Source of the DNA: Deinandra increscens subsp. villosa
Taxonomy: Eukaryota; Streptophyta; Magnoliopsida; Asterales; Asteraceae
Direction of reading: 5' to 3'
Length of the DNA stretch: 64,000 nucleotides
Assembly (NCBI GenBank): GCA_039602395.1
Contig: JBCNJP010000003.1
Span: 18,425,237-18,489,236 of the forward strand
Shown: piece by piece, positions 46,611-57,430 of the stretch
How positions within the stretch are numbered: position 1 is the stretch's first letter
Layout of the letters: every line of letters begins with the position of its first letter
Made by a program: the position numbers and the translations under genes
Notes under the pieces: generated by a model
What the model saw: only the letters and a program-made list of their open reading frames with translations
Told to the model about the DNA's origin: nothing
Database searches by the model: none

Positions 46611-47675
46611 ATTAATTACCTAGGATTGTGTGTGACTGTCTTTTTTTCATAATTAATATACCTAAAAGATAAATAAGTGACAAACAGCCTGGAAAAGAGG
46701 AACAAGAGCTTAAAGAGGATCATAATACCCACAATCAACTGGACATGCTCTAGTAACGAATGCTAAAAAGGGTTCCTCAGTTATCAAGACGGTTTGATCC
46801 CTAATTGTTTTCAAGCTATTATATATTTAGTTATATTTTATTTATTTTTTATGTCTATTTTAATTTCATTTTATTTTTAGTTGCCTCTTTCTCTCACACC
46901 TAAAAACCATATACAAGTTTTTGTTTCTTTCTCTCATCTCCTCCCGTCGCCGGTCTCCATCCCCTCACCGCCGCACACCGGCCATCGCCATCTCTAGCCG
47001 TTGTTATCCAACGCGTCACCCCCACTGTGTTCTGGTCTGTCTAGTAAGCTTTCTTCTTTTGTTGATCTGTTTCTGTGTGCCTCATGTTCAAGAAATCGGT
47101 GTCCGCCATTGTTGAGTACTCGAAACTTCGAATCTTCAATGGTTGAGGAAATGTAAGTGGAATTGAAGTGTTTTAAGTGTTTGGAATCGTGTTTGTGTGT
47201 GTTTGTAGATTGAATCTGGTCGAAATTGCACTTGAATGAGGTCTGAGTTGTCAGAGGTCCAAGCGAAGAAGACGAGGTTTTCGTCCCGAGGTTTCCGGTT
47301 CCCCCAGGGGTCTCCGGCTCGCCCTAGGTTTCCGTCCCAAGGTCTCTGACTCACTTTAGGGGTCTCCGGTTCGGCCCATGGTCTTCAGCTTGCTCTCTGG
47401 TCCCCGGATGAGGTTCTCGGTTCGTCCTTAGGGTTTTCGGCTCGAGACGGACCGAATACCCCATTTGAAGCTAATACCCCCAATTGGACCGAATACCTCA
47501 TACTTTGGGCCGAAAACTCAATTTGTTTACCAAAATCTTCTATTTGAATCGAATACCCCTTGCTCATGAACCATATTCTTGTTTTAATTGATAAAATTTG
47601 TGATTTATGCTATTTTGAACTTGAGATTATGAATTGTGCCTCTTAATTAGTTATTTTTACTGATTCATTTCAAGT
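46611..47675. other. leader-like region with CT-rich tract and GGTCTCCGG repeats
   Basis: CT-rich sequence at 46,885-47,010 resembles a transcribed leader. At 47,270-47,440 a degenerate GGT(C/T)TCCGG(T/C)TC word recurs about every 20-30 bases. The next frame begins after TTTCAAG. I see no gene here. Confidence 0.4.
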
Positions 47676-50051
47676 ATGTGCAGTGAATTGGAGTTTGCTT
47701 TGGATCACAACATTGTAGCATTTATGGTTGATCCTCCTGCTGATTATAAAGACAAGTTTGGATCACTCATTTCTGGTTTAAAGGGATGTTGTTTGAAGAC
47801 TGTTCTAAGAGCCACTCCATCTGTTTGCAAGAGTTTGATTAGAGAGTTTTGGAAGACTGCCACTGTTAACAAAGACGAATTTGCAATTGTTGCCAAAATT
47901 CAAAATACAAATATTGAAATAACTGAAGCAGATATTTAGCAAGCTAAAGTGTTTAAAGATAGTGCAGATGACCCCATTGAGTTTCCAGAGGCTAGTGTAA
48001 TGAATGTTTTGAAAGAAATGGGATATGAAGGGAATTCTCCACCAACTACAAAGAAGAATATTCCAATTTTCTGGAGAATACTCGCTCATTATTTGGAAAA
48101 GAGTTTTATTAGGGGACACCATGGAGGATTACATCAGCGACATACAAGTGCATTTGTTGCTTTGGCAAAAGGATGGAAGTTTAACTTTTCAAATATGATG
48201 TTAAAGGATTTACAGTCAGTTGCTGCTAGGAAGAAAGATAAACTTTTGGTTGTCCCAAGATTCATACAAATGATATTGGATAGTAAGTATGTATTGCTTG
48301 AGAAGTCTTCTGATATTCTGGATCAGAAGCCAATGGGAATTTATGTGTTTCATCTTATTCATCCTCCTCTAAGGATAGGAAAGAAAAGAGGTTCCGGTGT
48401 GTTGACCCTCAGAAACAAATTAGGTAAATTTGCTGAAATCACTACAAACATTCCAGCACTGATTCCGTTGCGTGCACAAGCTATGGTTGCTGAAGAGCAG
48501 GATGTATAGAATATGAGACCGCTCTCTCCAATTATTGAAGATGTTGATGAAATGAATTCTCATAATGATAATGAATATAACCCTGAAGGAGAATAGAGTT
48601 TGAATGTTCCACAGGTCTTGGAGATTCCTCCTCTCAGAGTACCCGTGTCTAAAGTTGTTACTCCTATTGCTGTAGAGATTGAAGAACAACCAACTAGGAC
48701 CCCCAAGAGAAGAAGATTTTTTTGACCCAAGATTGCAATCTAAAAGTAGCTCTTCAAGAGAGGCTATTTCTACAGTTCAAGCCCTAGTAACAACCCAATT
48801 TACTGATGTGATAGGATCTGGTAAAGGAAAGGAGCTAGATACCGTTGAGTCCATAGCTATTCATGATTTACAACATATAGTACATGCATTGGAACGTCAA
48901 AATGCCTCCAAAGCTGAATTGATTGACACCTTGTTGGCTAATCAAGAAACTGAAGAAAAGAAGCAAGCAGAATTCAAGACTAAGGTTGATGTTCAGATCA
49001 GTTATTTGGCAATGTTGTATGCTGATATGAAGGCCAAGATGGGTGAAGATTTTTTCCGGTTTGAAAGCAAAGAATGTTGTTTAATCAGGTTCAAACCCTG
49101 AAGGTGGTTCGAGTAGTGTTGCTGGTACTTCAAATCCAGGTCCTGCATTTGATTTTGAAAAAGATTTCCCAGAGATTCCACATGATGTAGGTCAGTTTGT
49201 GGGAGTTGAAGATATCAATTTTAATGACTTCTTTGAGAATGAACAGTTAAGAAAGGAAATGGAGGAAACTAATGCTACAATAAACAAGTGTGTACAAATA
49301 ATATCTCCTCAACCAAGAGACTCAATGAATTTGTTTAGAGAATTGATGGCTCATCCACCTCAATACTCACTGAAGTTAGGAGAAGGTGAATCTGATAAGA
49401 AGGGAAATATAAATGGAATACGAGTGTCGTTGTATGATGCTAATAATTAATTATTTACCGTCCTACGCAAGGGACATAGTCATGTGGAGTACTATTCGGG
49501 TCTTAATCAATTACACTCCTGGACTATGGTCGATCTGAATGCTCTGTTGAGTGCTACTTTTATCAATCGATAAGGTGATAATGATGCTACTCTTGTTTAT
49601 AATTTTTTAAGGAAGGCCACTCGTAGTGGGTTCAAAGACTTTAAAGTTGCTCAGTCTAAGGTTATCAAAGTAAAGGACCCTACAACTGGAGAAGAAAGAA
49701 CTGAAGTTTAATGTGCTGCCAACTGTAAAAACGAAGGTTGTTCCACAGTTAGATGGTGTTGCAGATGGAACATTGGTGAAAACTTTTGAATCCTGGCATT
49801 TTTATCCTACTACAGGTGAAACTGTAGTTGTGTGCAAAGACTTTGATTATATGTTCTATAAAACTATGGATTTGATCAGATTTGGCGAACAAGATATCAA
49901 GATTCTTGCAGCTGCACCTATTCTTCGAATTATAGATAATGAGGAAGATGATGATAAAGTCGATGCATTCTCTCGTGCAGCCAAGACAATTGTTCAAAAG
50001 AATTGGTGGACTATTTTGAAGGCTTACGCATTAGATAATCTTTCTAGTTAA
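47676..50051 (+). pseudogene. long broken frame, unrecognised, probably of a retroelement
   Basis: Coding continuity is obvious. 47676-47939 and 47949-48509 share one frame across a single TAG, and the same frame runs to about 48,725. A T-run frameshift leads to 48679-49101, another to 49199-49450 and 49451-49711 (with stops), and a last to 49713-50051. Together about 780 codons without introns. Early residues include WRILAHYLEKSF, FVALAKGWKFNF and VPRFIQMILDSKY. The middle is charged and helical, probably coiled coil. I do not recognise the family. It recalls the gag- or envelope-adjacent hypothetical frames common in Asteraceae retroelements, but this is only an impression. Confidence 0.6.
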
Positions 50052-50120
50052 TGGGGTTATACTTCTAATTAGTATTTGGGCTTAGATTGTGACTGTAGGC
50101 TAAATTGTAAATGGGTTACA

Positions 50121-50195
50121 AGGTCTAGGGGGTGGGGGGTTTGGTATGTGTTAGGGTTAGAGTTCGTGAAATTTTATTTAAGCAAACTCTAACCC
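50121..50195. other. purine tract followed by a hairpin
   Basis: GGTCTAGGGGGTGGGGGG could be a polypurine tract. Just after it GGGTTAGAGTT (50154-50164) pairs with AACTCTAACCC (50185-50195). It may mark the 3' end of the element that carried the preceding frame. Confidence 0.4.
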
Positions 50196-51483
50196 ACTAG
50201 TTTAGGTTGTTGATTCTAGTTCTCTTAACCGGGTTGGTCTTTAAAGGTGTTAATCACAATTTTGGTTGTTTATACACTTTTTTCTGCGATTTTGGTTTTA
50301 ATCAAGTAAATGTTTAGCCGTTGTTGTGTTCTTCATTGTTTATCTCATTCTTGAATCATCCACGAGTTGTTATTCCGCAACCACTCGTGTTTCTGATATC
50401 ATGTAAGATCTGTCCTCGATCCTACACCCATGGTCCCTTAGTGGCTTGCCTATAGTTATTCTTAATATAATCTGGTCTACGAACAAAAAAAATGTTTAGA
50501 TATCATCCAGATATACTGAAGATCTATAATAATAGTTCGAATTGTAATAAGGGAACCGAGTTCTCTTATGAAGAAAATAATAGTGAGTGAGTTTTATAAG
50601 AAGTCTTGTTCCATATCATTCAAGATAGTATGTCAGCGTCGCCTGGAGAGCCGACGTGATATTGTCGCTTTACATGTCGTCACCTTGACTTCTTCACTAC
50701 AGGTGGTCAAAGTCATTTCCAGAAACTGTCGTCGCCATAGTTACCCTTGTGTTGACAACACCTCAATGACATTAGGTCGTCGACAAGAGCTTCTCCTTCG
50801 AAAGATCAATGTGGTTAGGATGAACTGAAGTATATGGAGACGACACATGGTCTTAAAATGTTGTTTTTTCTTCCCACTGATTGAAATTAAATATAAATAT
50901 TAATATTAGTCTATCACCACAACATTTCGTCGCCAATACAGTTATCACCTAATGACAACGTTATGTTCTTTTACTAATCTAGATAGTAAGAAAAATTTAA
51001 TATATAAATCCACACTAAAGCTAACATAGATGGCGGGAGCTTGAAGTAAGCCACCGCCGCCTAAGATTAAATAGTAATGTTCAGGCAACAACAGTCAAAA
51101 CCTTACACTAAAAGTGCATTCTCAAGACAAGCACGCAAGAAAAACAGGATGTTACCACCCTTAAATCGGAGGCGTCAGCTACCCACGTATCCCAAGCCTC
51201 AGGTATAAATTGAGAACTCTAAGGTAAAAGACAGAATTGAAACAATACAACCCCTCACACACACTACAATCTCATCCTAACTTACCATATTGATAATTAC
51301 TCCAGAGGCCGATCACAGGAGCCCCCCCCCCCCCCCCAGGTGAAACTAATGGTTTGTTCATCTCTTAGCAGGTCTTAAGCTCAAGGTTTGCTCATCACAG
51401 AAGGTAGGTAACTAGCCTTCCCACCAAAAGGTTGGTATCTTACCTCCTTGGTTCCCATTTTAGCAACAGAGATTATCGGCACA
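50196..51483. other. intergenic, GTCGTCGCC words and a C16 run, no gene seen
   Basis: GTCGTC/GTCGCC words recur at 50,630-50,780 and 50,930, in the style of CACTA subterminal arrays, but no CACTA tip is seen. A run of 16 C lies at 51322-51337. Confidence 0.45.
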
Positions 51484-51560
51484 CAAGGGCGGCCCCAAGC
51501 ATGGGCAAGGTGGTGGTTAATGACCGCCCAGGGCCCGGTTTTTGGAGGGCCCAAAACATA
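51484..51560. mobile_element. possible hAT (Tip100-like) terminus
   Basis: CAAGGGCGGCCCCAAGC, followed by GGGCCCGGTTTTTGGAGGGC, resembles the tips of common plant hAT elements. A similar GGACGGCCC end facing the other way is near 53,375. The flanks ATCGGCAC and ATCGCCAT agree at 6 of 8 bases, but the two tips do not match well, so pairing is doubtful. Confidence 0.35.
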
Positions 51561-52115
51561 GCCAGATCCTAATCACGCAAGTTATACATAATCACGCAAA
51601 CTTATACATAATCACGCAAGGGCTTTATTTCATAAGAAATTGTCACTATTTTGCCACCAAATATCATAATCACGCAAGTTATATTATAATCACGCAAGTT
51701 ATATTATAATCACACAAGCTTTACGAAGACGCACTTGAAAAAAAAGTTTTGCCACCAAATATGCTTTGGTAGCAAAAATGGTGTCAAAAGAAAAATTGTC
51801 ACCATTTTGCCATCAAATATGTTTATTTCGTAAGCAATTCTCACCATTTTACCACCAAATATGTTGTGAAAAAATGTACAGGTCGTAATCACGCAAATCA
51901 CGAAAGCTTTATTTCATAAGCAATTGTCACCATTTTGCCACCAATATGTTGTGAAAAATGTACATGTCATAATCATGCAAGTTATAGATAATCAGGCAAG
52001 CTTTATTCTCATAAGCAATTGTCACCATTTTACCACCAAAATATGTTTTGGTAGCAAAAATGATGTAAAAAAGGCAATTGTCACCATTTTGCCACCAAAT
52101 ACAATAATTACGCAA
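51561..52115. repeat. two-module repeat field (AATCACGCAAG and TTGTCACCATTTTGCCACC)
   Basis: The word ATAATCACGCAAG recurs about nine times and TTGTCACCATTTTGCCACC (with CAAATATG) about seven times, alternating irregularly over 550 bases. GCAAAAATGATG-like words lie between them. Confidence 0.9.
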
Positions 52116-52492
52116 ACGTCACCTGGACCCATAGTGGAGTTCAAAAAAAAAGTTTTTTTTTAACTTCAAAAAAAGTATAGCAATACTATACTCGAATTAA
52201 AGAGAATTAAATACTCGACTTTATGGTGTATTTTTTTTAATAACCGATGTCATATGAAAAAGTTATATACGTTTAAAAAGATAGGGGAAACTTTTTTGTA
52301 GGTTATACCCATTTTACCTCTCTAGGTTATTTGCACGCTAATTTTTTTTGCTTTGCATCTGGATTAGATCTCCCAGATCTAGACCACTCATTTATCAAAT
52401 CAATGGCTAAGATCACTTCGCACACTTCGCACGGAAATATCCCTTTGTATTTGAACTTTCACCTATATATATATATATATAGTAAAAAGTTC
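52116..52492. other. AT-rich gap, no gene seen
   Basis: Poly-A and poly-T tracts and a short TATATA run at 52,464-52,481. Nothing coding. Confidence 0.6.
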
Positions 52493-52923
52493 ATTGTAGA
52501 CACCCCCATAAGTGTAGACAGGTAGACACCCTATTTAGCATGTGAAATTGCTCTATTTCGCATGTGAAATTCAAGTAAATTATTTTTTTTAGATTTTATG
52601 TAAGTAAATAAATAAAATCTAAGATAAACAATGAGAATTATGAAAAATTTAATTAATGAATGATGCAAATACGCACACTCATTCTGATCCTTTCATTTTA
52701 CTATTTTTTCCAAAATCAAGCCATGTGCATTATAGATTTCATTACGTAATCATTCATGAATTAAATTTTTCACAATTATCATTATTTATCTTAGATTTTA
52801 TTTATTTATTTACATAAAATCTAAAAAAAAAGTTTTTTTTATTGAATTTCACATGCGAAATAGAGTAATTTCACATGTGAAATAGGGTGTATACCTGTCT
52901 ACACTTATGAGGGTGTCTACAAT
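52493..52923. mobile_element. foldback MITE with arms over 180 bp
   Basis: The left arm starts ATTGTAGACACCCCCATAAG and the right arm is its near-perfect reverse (GGGTGTCTACAAT at 52911-52923). Shared inner words include CATGTGAAATT, TTAGATTTTAT and GAAAAATTTAATT. The whole 431 bp could fold as one long stem. It lies between TA microsatellites. No coding capacity; superfamily unclear. Confidence 0.9.
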
Positions 52924-52930
52924 TAACCTC

Positions 52931-52934
<4 letters not shown>

Positions 52935-52974
<40 letters not shown>
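52935..52974. repeat. TA microsatellite
   Basis: About 20 TA units between the two foldback MITEs. Confidence 0.98.
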
Positions 52975-52976
<2 letters not shown>

Positions 52977-53002
52977 TTTAGGGTAAAATACATCCAGCAA
53001 AA

Positions 53003-53188
53003 ACGCTACATCCATTGCGGATTGATCTGGGGCGTCCATCAAGATCATCCAACAGCCATGATCTATAATATTTCCGCCTATGGTGTTTTTTTTCCCATCG
53101 AAAACGCCATAGGCGGAAAACACCATAGATCTTGGTTGTTGGATGATCTTGATGGACGCCCCAGATCAATCCGCAATGGATTTAGCGT
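53003..53188. mobile_element. short foldback MITE (186 bp)
   Basis: Arms of about 80 bp: ACGCTACATCCATTGCGG, then GGGGCGTCCATCAAGATCAT on the left, reversed on the right to TAGCGT at 53183-53188. The centre has TTCCGCCTATGGTG and its inverse. Ends in TATATATA. Superfamily unclear. Confidence 0.9.
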
Positions 53189-54149
53189 ATATATATATCA
53201 GATAATAAATATATGAGTAAAACTCGGTTATTAATAACTGAATACATAGAATATTAGTGTTTTAAACTAAATGGTTTCATTCATTCGGCCACCGCTTAAA
53301 ATCAGGTCTCATAGGGGCCTATAATTTTATTCTCGCCTAGAGTCCCAAAATTTTTATAAAATCTCATGGACGGCCCAATCGCCATAGAGTCTATTTTCTT
53401 GTAGTATTGTATGGTTGGATTTTTATAATCAAAGGAAAACTCTAACGTATTTTGAAATGTAGAAATATACTTTTTAGGCCAACTTATCACCCTCTACTAA
53501 GAATTTTACCTAAAGTCTACTCAATTCCTAACGTTAGGATATACTCTTTAGCCATCATGCTGAAACTTTAATGAACTCTACTTAGCTTCATAAACATAAA
53601 GATTTGCAGTTTGATCTTGATTGCGTGATCAACAAAACCCAAATATATGTTTTTTAACAACAACAGACGATTGGTTGGCACGTCCTCAAAAGAAAGCTCA
53701 TAAATCAGCGACACCATATTTATTTCACCAGTACAGGAGGAAACCAGACGCTCTAGAAAAACCCAAAGTCAGGATAAAACTTATGACCTCAAGACACCCC
53801 AAACTCTAACCCTCATTTTCGTAGGAACCGTTCGTCTAAAATAATAAAATAAAATACTTTTATTTAGTGGTACGATTACAAAAGAGAAGAAATGACATAT
53901 ACAGTATACTTACAAAGGAAAGATGCAAAGGAAATAACAATACAGTTACAGTTACAGCGAAGTAAAGAAAAATACATAGAAATTGATAAGATTGACTAAT
54001 AAGTAAATAAATGAAATTAAAAGTAATTAAGTATACTAAAAGAATTATTTTGGAAAATCTTGATAGAAAATTTTTTAAGGTGTTTGAGAAAAGAAAATAA
54101 AAAGAATAAAGAAATATGAAAGAAAAGGGGCAGCTAAGGATAGGGTTAG
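53189..54149. other. intergenic with a hAT-like terminus, no gene seen
   Basis: 53,287-53,390 contains GGGGCCTATAATTTTATTCT and CATGGACGGCCC, typical of the inner edge of hAT tips. The rest is AT-rich. A frame at 53621-53809 has no recognisable domain. Confidence 0.4.
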
Positions 54150-54381
54150 ACCCAGTCCCTTAAAATAAAGTTCAGGTCTTTACCGAAAAGAACTTGTTCT
54201 GTTTCCCAGGGTACAATAGCCAAAGCTGCTTGTACAGCCGGGGCGAACCAACACCCAAATATTACTTTATGTTGTTTGAAGGTATGTAGAACGATCTTCG
54301 AAGATAGTATGGAGATTTTCTTTTGAGAGAGTATCCGAGAGAGAGGGAGGTAGTCTGTAAACAGATTGCAAAAAGTGTATT

Positions 54382-54402
54382 GAGCCTCAACCTATGAGGC
54401 TC
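54382..54402. repeat. hairpin next to the TATA box
   Basis: GAGCCTCA-ACCTA-TGAGGCTC, perfect 8-bp arms, directly downstream of the TATA box on the minus strand. Confidence 0.85.
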
Positions 54403-54411
54403 TATTTATAG
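54402..54411 (-). promoter_or_regulatory. TATA box
   Basis: The minus strand reads CACTATAAATAGAG, a strong plant TATA sequence, followed about 30 bases on by a likely start region. Confidence 0.65.
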
Positions 54412-55323
54412 TGGAGTGCCTCCACTTGAAACAACCCAAATTGAATTCGTGGTCAAAAATTTCATTAAACGCATTAATGAACAATTTATGTTACTTTGAC
54501 TTAATCCGGAAGTTTCAGCTTGTATTAAACTGGTCAAAACAAAACTACAGTATTAGCTCGACTGTTTTAGCAAGAGCTGACTAGGCGCGTGCGCAAGTCA
54601 GTCTACAGTCACGCCACGGGCAGCTCACGCAGACCATGTGCTTCGCATACGTAATTCTGAGCAAGTCACTGAGACCCGCACTTCGCACCAGTGTCCGCGC
54701 AGAGGCACGGAGGACATCTGTGTTGGCTTGCTGATCCGCTCCCTCGCACATGCATACAAGCACCACCGTGCGAGCACCGCTCTGATGGTACGGCGCTAGA
54801 CCAAGTTGCGCCACGCGGAAGACACCCGTGGACTTAGTCACGCCATCCGTGACTCTTTCTTGTGCCAACCTACCCGTGCGCCCACTTGAGAAGCCAAAAA
54901 CACAAAGACGGCTCTCAAGCAGCTCGCGACATTACGAGCGTGCGCCATCAAAGCGCCACATTGCTCTCATCGCCTACGCCTATAGGTGCATAAAAAAACC
55001 GGTTACTCGAGCCAAATCGTTTATAACCGGTATATGAGAAACCGGTTTCTAACCGAGAGGAACCGCCGGTTACGCACCGTTTTGGGGATTTTGCACTTGA
55101 ACCGGTTGTTTTGGAAAGGTTAAAAACCGGTTAACTGGTTTCAATGTTACAAAAGTTTTCCAACCATTTTTTAATGACTATATACCCATTTATGGACGTT
55201 AGGAACCGAATCTTTTACCGTTTTAACCCTCCCAAACACATATAAATAGGGAGTGTTGGTGTTAGCTTTATCTCTACACTTTTAAACATTTTATAAACAC
55301 TAAAAACGATCAAAAGGCTCACG

Positions 55324-55579
55324 ATGGCGGACAACAACCACAACCCCAACCCCAACCCCAAGAATGAAAACGTTGTGTTTAAGCCACAACGATAACAACC
55401 GACAGTCGTCGGGGTCATTCACCCAAACAAGACGCACGAGGTTTGGGATGATTTTGATTGTTGTAAGGTGACGGATGGTACTAAGAGACCACGTTGTAAA
55501 AATTGTGGTGTGGTATTTAAAACCGTTTCAATTACTAGTATGTGTGTGCATACAAACCGGATGTGCAAGGCAAGATGTT
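55324..55579 (+). pseudogene. BED-type zinc finger of a hAT transposase
   Basis: ATG at 55324 opens a frame reading MADNNHNPNPNPK, then one in-frame TAA at 55393, then continues to a TGA at 55577. The second part reads HEVWDDFDCC, then KRPRCKNCGVVFK, the Trp/Phe and Cys-X2-Cys part of a BED finger; the later His/Cys pair is MCVHTNRMCKARC, not the usual H-X3-5-C. BED fingers bind DNA at the transposon ends. The RNase H-like catalytic domain and dimerisation domain are missing. A second frame piece at 55,770-55,960 (WWSIEEDEELVV, then KGEWATLQPLLQRFE) could be another remnant. It is one stop away from open, but too short for a transposase. Confidence 0.7.
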
Positions 55580-56054
55580 GAATTTTTTAAGTGTTTAAGT
55601 GTTTTATACGTGTGTTTAGGTGTTTTTTTTATGTTTCATTGTTTAAGTGTTGTTTGTATTAACAAGTGTAAGTGTTGTTCGCATTTTGTTGTCTGTATTT
55701 GTATGTTTGTATTAATGAAAGTGTCTTTTTAAAAAAATTAAAGGAACCTTTAATTTCAACTTGGTGGAGCATAGAGGAAGATGAAGAGTTGGTCGTTAAT
55801 ATTGGTTAACTGAAATGTATGACGAGGATATGGGGTTATATGATCTCAATTCATCAACTCGTACAACGATGAATTAAAGGGGAATGGGCAACACTACAAC
55901 CGCTTCTCCAACGGTTTGAACTCATGTACAACGAACGACTGCTGTAGTATGAAGGTCCAAACTACAATTATCTTATTGACAATGTTATTGCCAAAAATGT
56001 AATCGTATACGAACGGTTATATAAATGGTTGTTTGGTCAGTTAGCAATGTGAAC

Positions 56055-56640
56055 GTATTTAATGTCATAATTTTAATAATGTAGTTTCTTGGTATTTTTA
56101 GAAATTTTTAGTTAAGTTTGGTGACTAGAATTTTTCTTAATTTTAATTTGAAAATGAATTATCACTTAAGAAAAAACCGTTTCTTTTAGTTTTCGGTTAA
56201 CCGGTCCGGTTTTAAACGGAACCGGTTTCATATGTTAGGTTTTTTCTTTTTTAAATAAGAATCGGTTATAAACCGAACCGGTTTAGTAAAAAAACCGGTT
56301 TTCCTTCCGTTGATCAAAAATCGGCCGGCTTTTTTACAGCGTTTTTAATATCATAATTTCAATAATGTAGTTTCTTGGTGATTTTAGAAATGTTTAGTTG
56401 AGTTTGGTACCTTGAGTTTTTCTTAATTTTAATTAGAAAAAAAATTATCACTAAAAAAACGGTTTTTTTTTTTCTGTTTCCGATTAACCATTCCGGTTTT
56501 AAAAGGAACCGGTTTCATAGGTTAGGGTTTTTTTTTTAAAAAAAAAGAACCGGTTATAAACCAAACCAGTTTAGTCAAAAAATCGGGTTTCCTTCCGTTA
56601 ACAAAAATCTGGCAGGTTTTTTAGAACCGGTTAACCGATT
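56055..56640. repeat. two-copy tandem duplication, period 286 bp
   Basis: 56055-56340 and 56341-56640 share TCATAATTT(T/C)AATAATGTAG and the same series of ACCGGTT words, so the right subterminal block of the hAT relic was duplicated. Confidence 0.85.
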
Positions 56641-56652
56641 TGTTCACATCTA

Positions 56653-56720
56653 GTCCTCTACCCACTGGTTAAGGTGCTGCGCACCTCTTGGGGTCAAGGG
56701 ATGTCTCCTACTTAAAGAAA
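56653..56720 (+). repeat. tRNA-like (SINE) trace
   Basis: ACTGGTTAAGGTGCTG resembles a polymerase III A box and GGGTCAAGGGATG a poor B box. Weak. Confidence 0.25.
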
Positions 56721-56914
56721 CAATCTCAGCTAAAGCCTCACCATATATACCACTTCAAGTTTCATCCCAAACAATGTGGAATGAGTTTCAATTCTATAAT
56801 TAGAATTTCTTTTTCTATTTTCATAGCTTTCACAGCTTTGAACCCTTAACTTTGAGTATAGATATCTCATATATTCATTGTAGCGAGTATTTAATTCATT
56901 ACGGTATGATATTA

Positions 56915-57225
56915 GGCTATCCGTAATTGGGCTTAAAAGGGGCTTGAAAGGCATTTTCGTGCCCCTTTAGCGCCCCTCTCACGCCCCCACCCATTACACC
57001 TGGGCGCTAAACACAAAAAAGAGGTCCGGTGCTTGAAACTTCTCACGCCTGAAGGGGGGCTTGAAAGAGAAAAATTAGAGAGGGGAGGATAATGATGATG
57101 GGGCTTGAAAATTATTCATCCCACTACACCATTTATTTTTTCAAGCCCCCATGCCACCTCATCTTCCATATGTCATCTCATATCTAAAGGTGGGGCCTGA
57201 AGGGGCTTGACCATTACGGGTAGCC
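56915..57225. mobile_element. Harbinger (Tourist-type) MITE
   Basis: Flanked by a TTA duplication (56912-56914 and 57226-57228). Tips GGCTATCCGTAATTGG and, reversed, GGCTACCCGTAATGG. Inside are GGGGCTTGA and inverted TCAAGCCCC words. 311 bp, no coding capacity. A 3-bp TTA/TAA duplication is typical of PIF/Harbinger. Confidence 0.88.
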
Positions 57226-57330
57226 TTATCTCTAGTTTATTTACAAAGTCAAACTGAAAACACGTATTTGTGGTTAGATGCGTGTTGACCGTGTCACTAT
57301 TCAGGTTTAGGTTGTATATATTTATGTTTG

Positions 57331-57430
57331 CTCCGATGGTTTAGGGGTAAGAACACATTCTAAGCTTTCGGGGTTCGAAACCGGCAGCTAACATTTTTTA
57401 AAATCAGGATAAAAGTTTTTTTATTTCATT
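57331..57430 (+). repeat. tRNA-derived SINE-like sequence
   Basis: GATGGTTTAGGGGTAAG (A-box-like) and, about 45 bases on, GGGGTTCGAAACCGGC (B-box-like), followed by an A/T-rich tail. The segment does not fold as a complete tRNA, so a SINE head is more likely than a tRNA gene. Confidence 0.45.

Larger units (their letters stand above)
54150..54982 (-). repeat. LTR-like promoter region with GC-rich upstream block
   Basis: Read on the minus strand: a GC-rich block (54,982-54,575) full of GTGCGC, CGTGCG and GCGCCA words, then an AT-rich part, then a TATA box and a leader with CTCTCTCTCGG. This looks like U3 then R of an LTR, but its partner LTR is not in the window. The hAT relic at 54983 cuts it. 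Confidence 0.5.
54983..56652. mobile_element. hAT relic with AACCGGTT-rich ends
   Basis: The left tip reads TAGGTGCATAAAAAAACCGG. The right tip reversed reads TAGATGTGAACAAATCGG. Both are followed by many AACCGGTT/ACCGGTT words (54,997-55,140 and 56,190-56,640). A BED zinc-finger frame lies inside. No exact 8-bp duplication was found (TACGCCTA against GTCCTCTA). Confidence 0.7.

Noticed and set aside
50620..50960. GTCGTCGCC-rich stretch as a CACTA end
   Set aside because: Suggestive words but no CACTA tip and no inverted partner, so it was not called as an element.
51322..51337. C16 run as a quadruplex or regulatory signal
   Set aside because: A bare homopolymer; may be slippage or assembly noise.
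51484..53388. A single hAT element spanning both hAT-like tips
   Set aside because: The flanks agree at 6 of 8 bases, but the two tips do not match each other, and two MITEs and a repeat field fill the interval.
57331..57405. Possible functional tRNA gene
   Set aside because: A- and B-box-like words are present, but the acceptor and anticodon stems do not pair convincingly.
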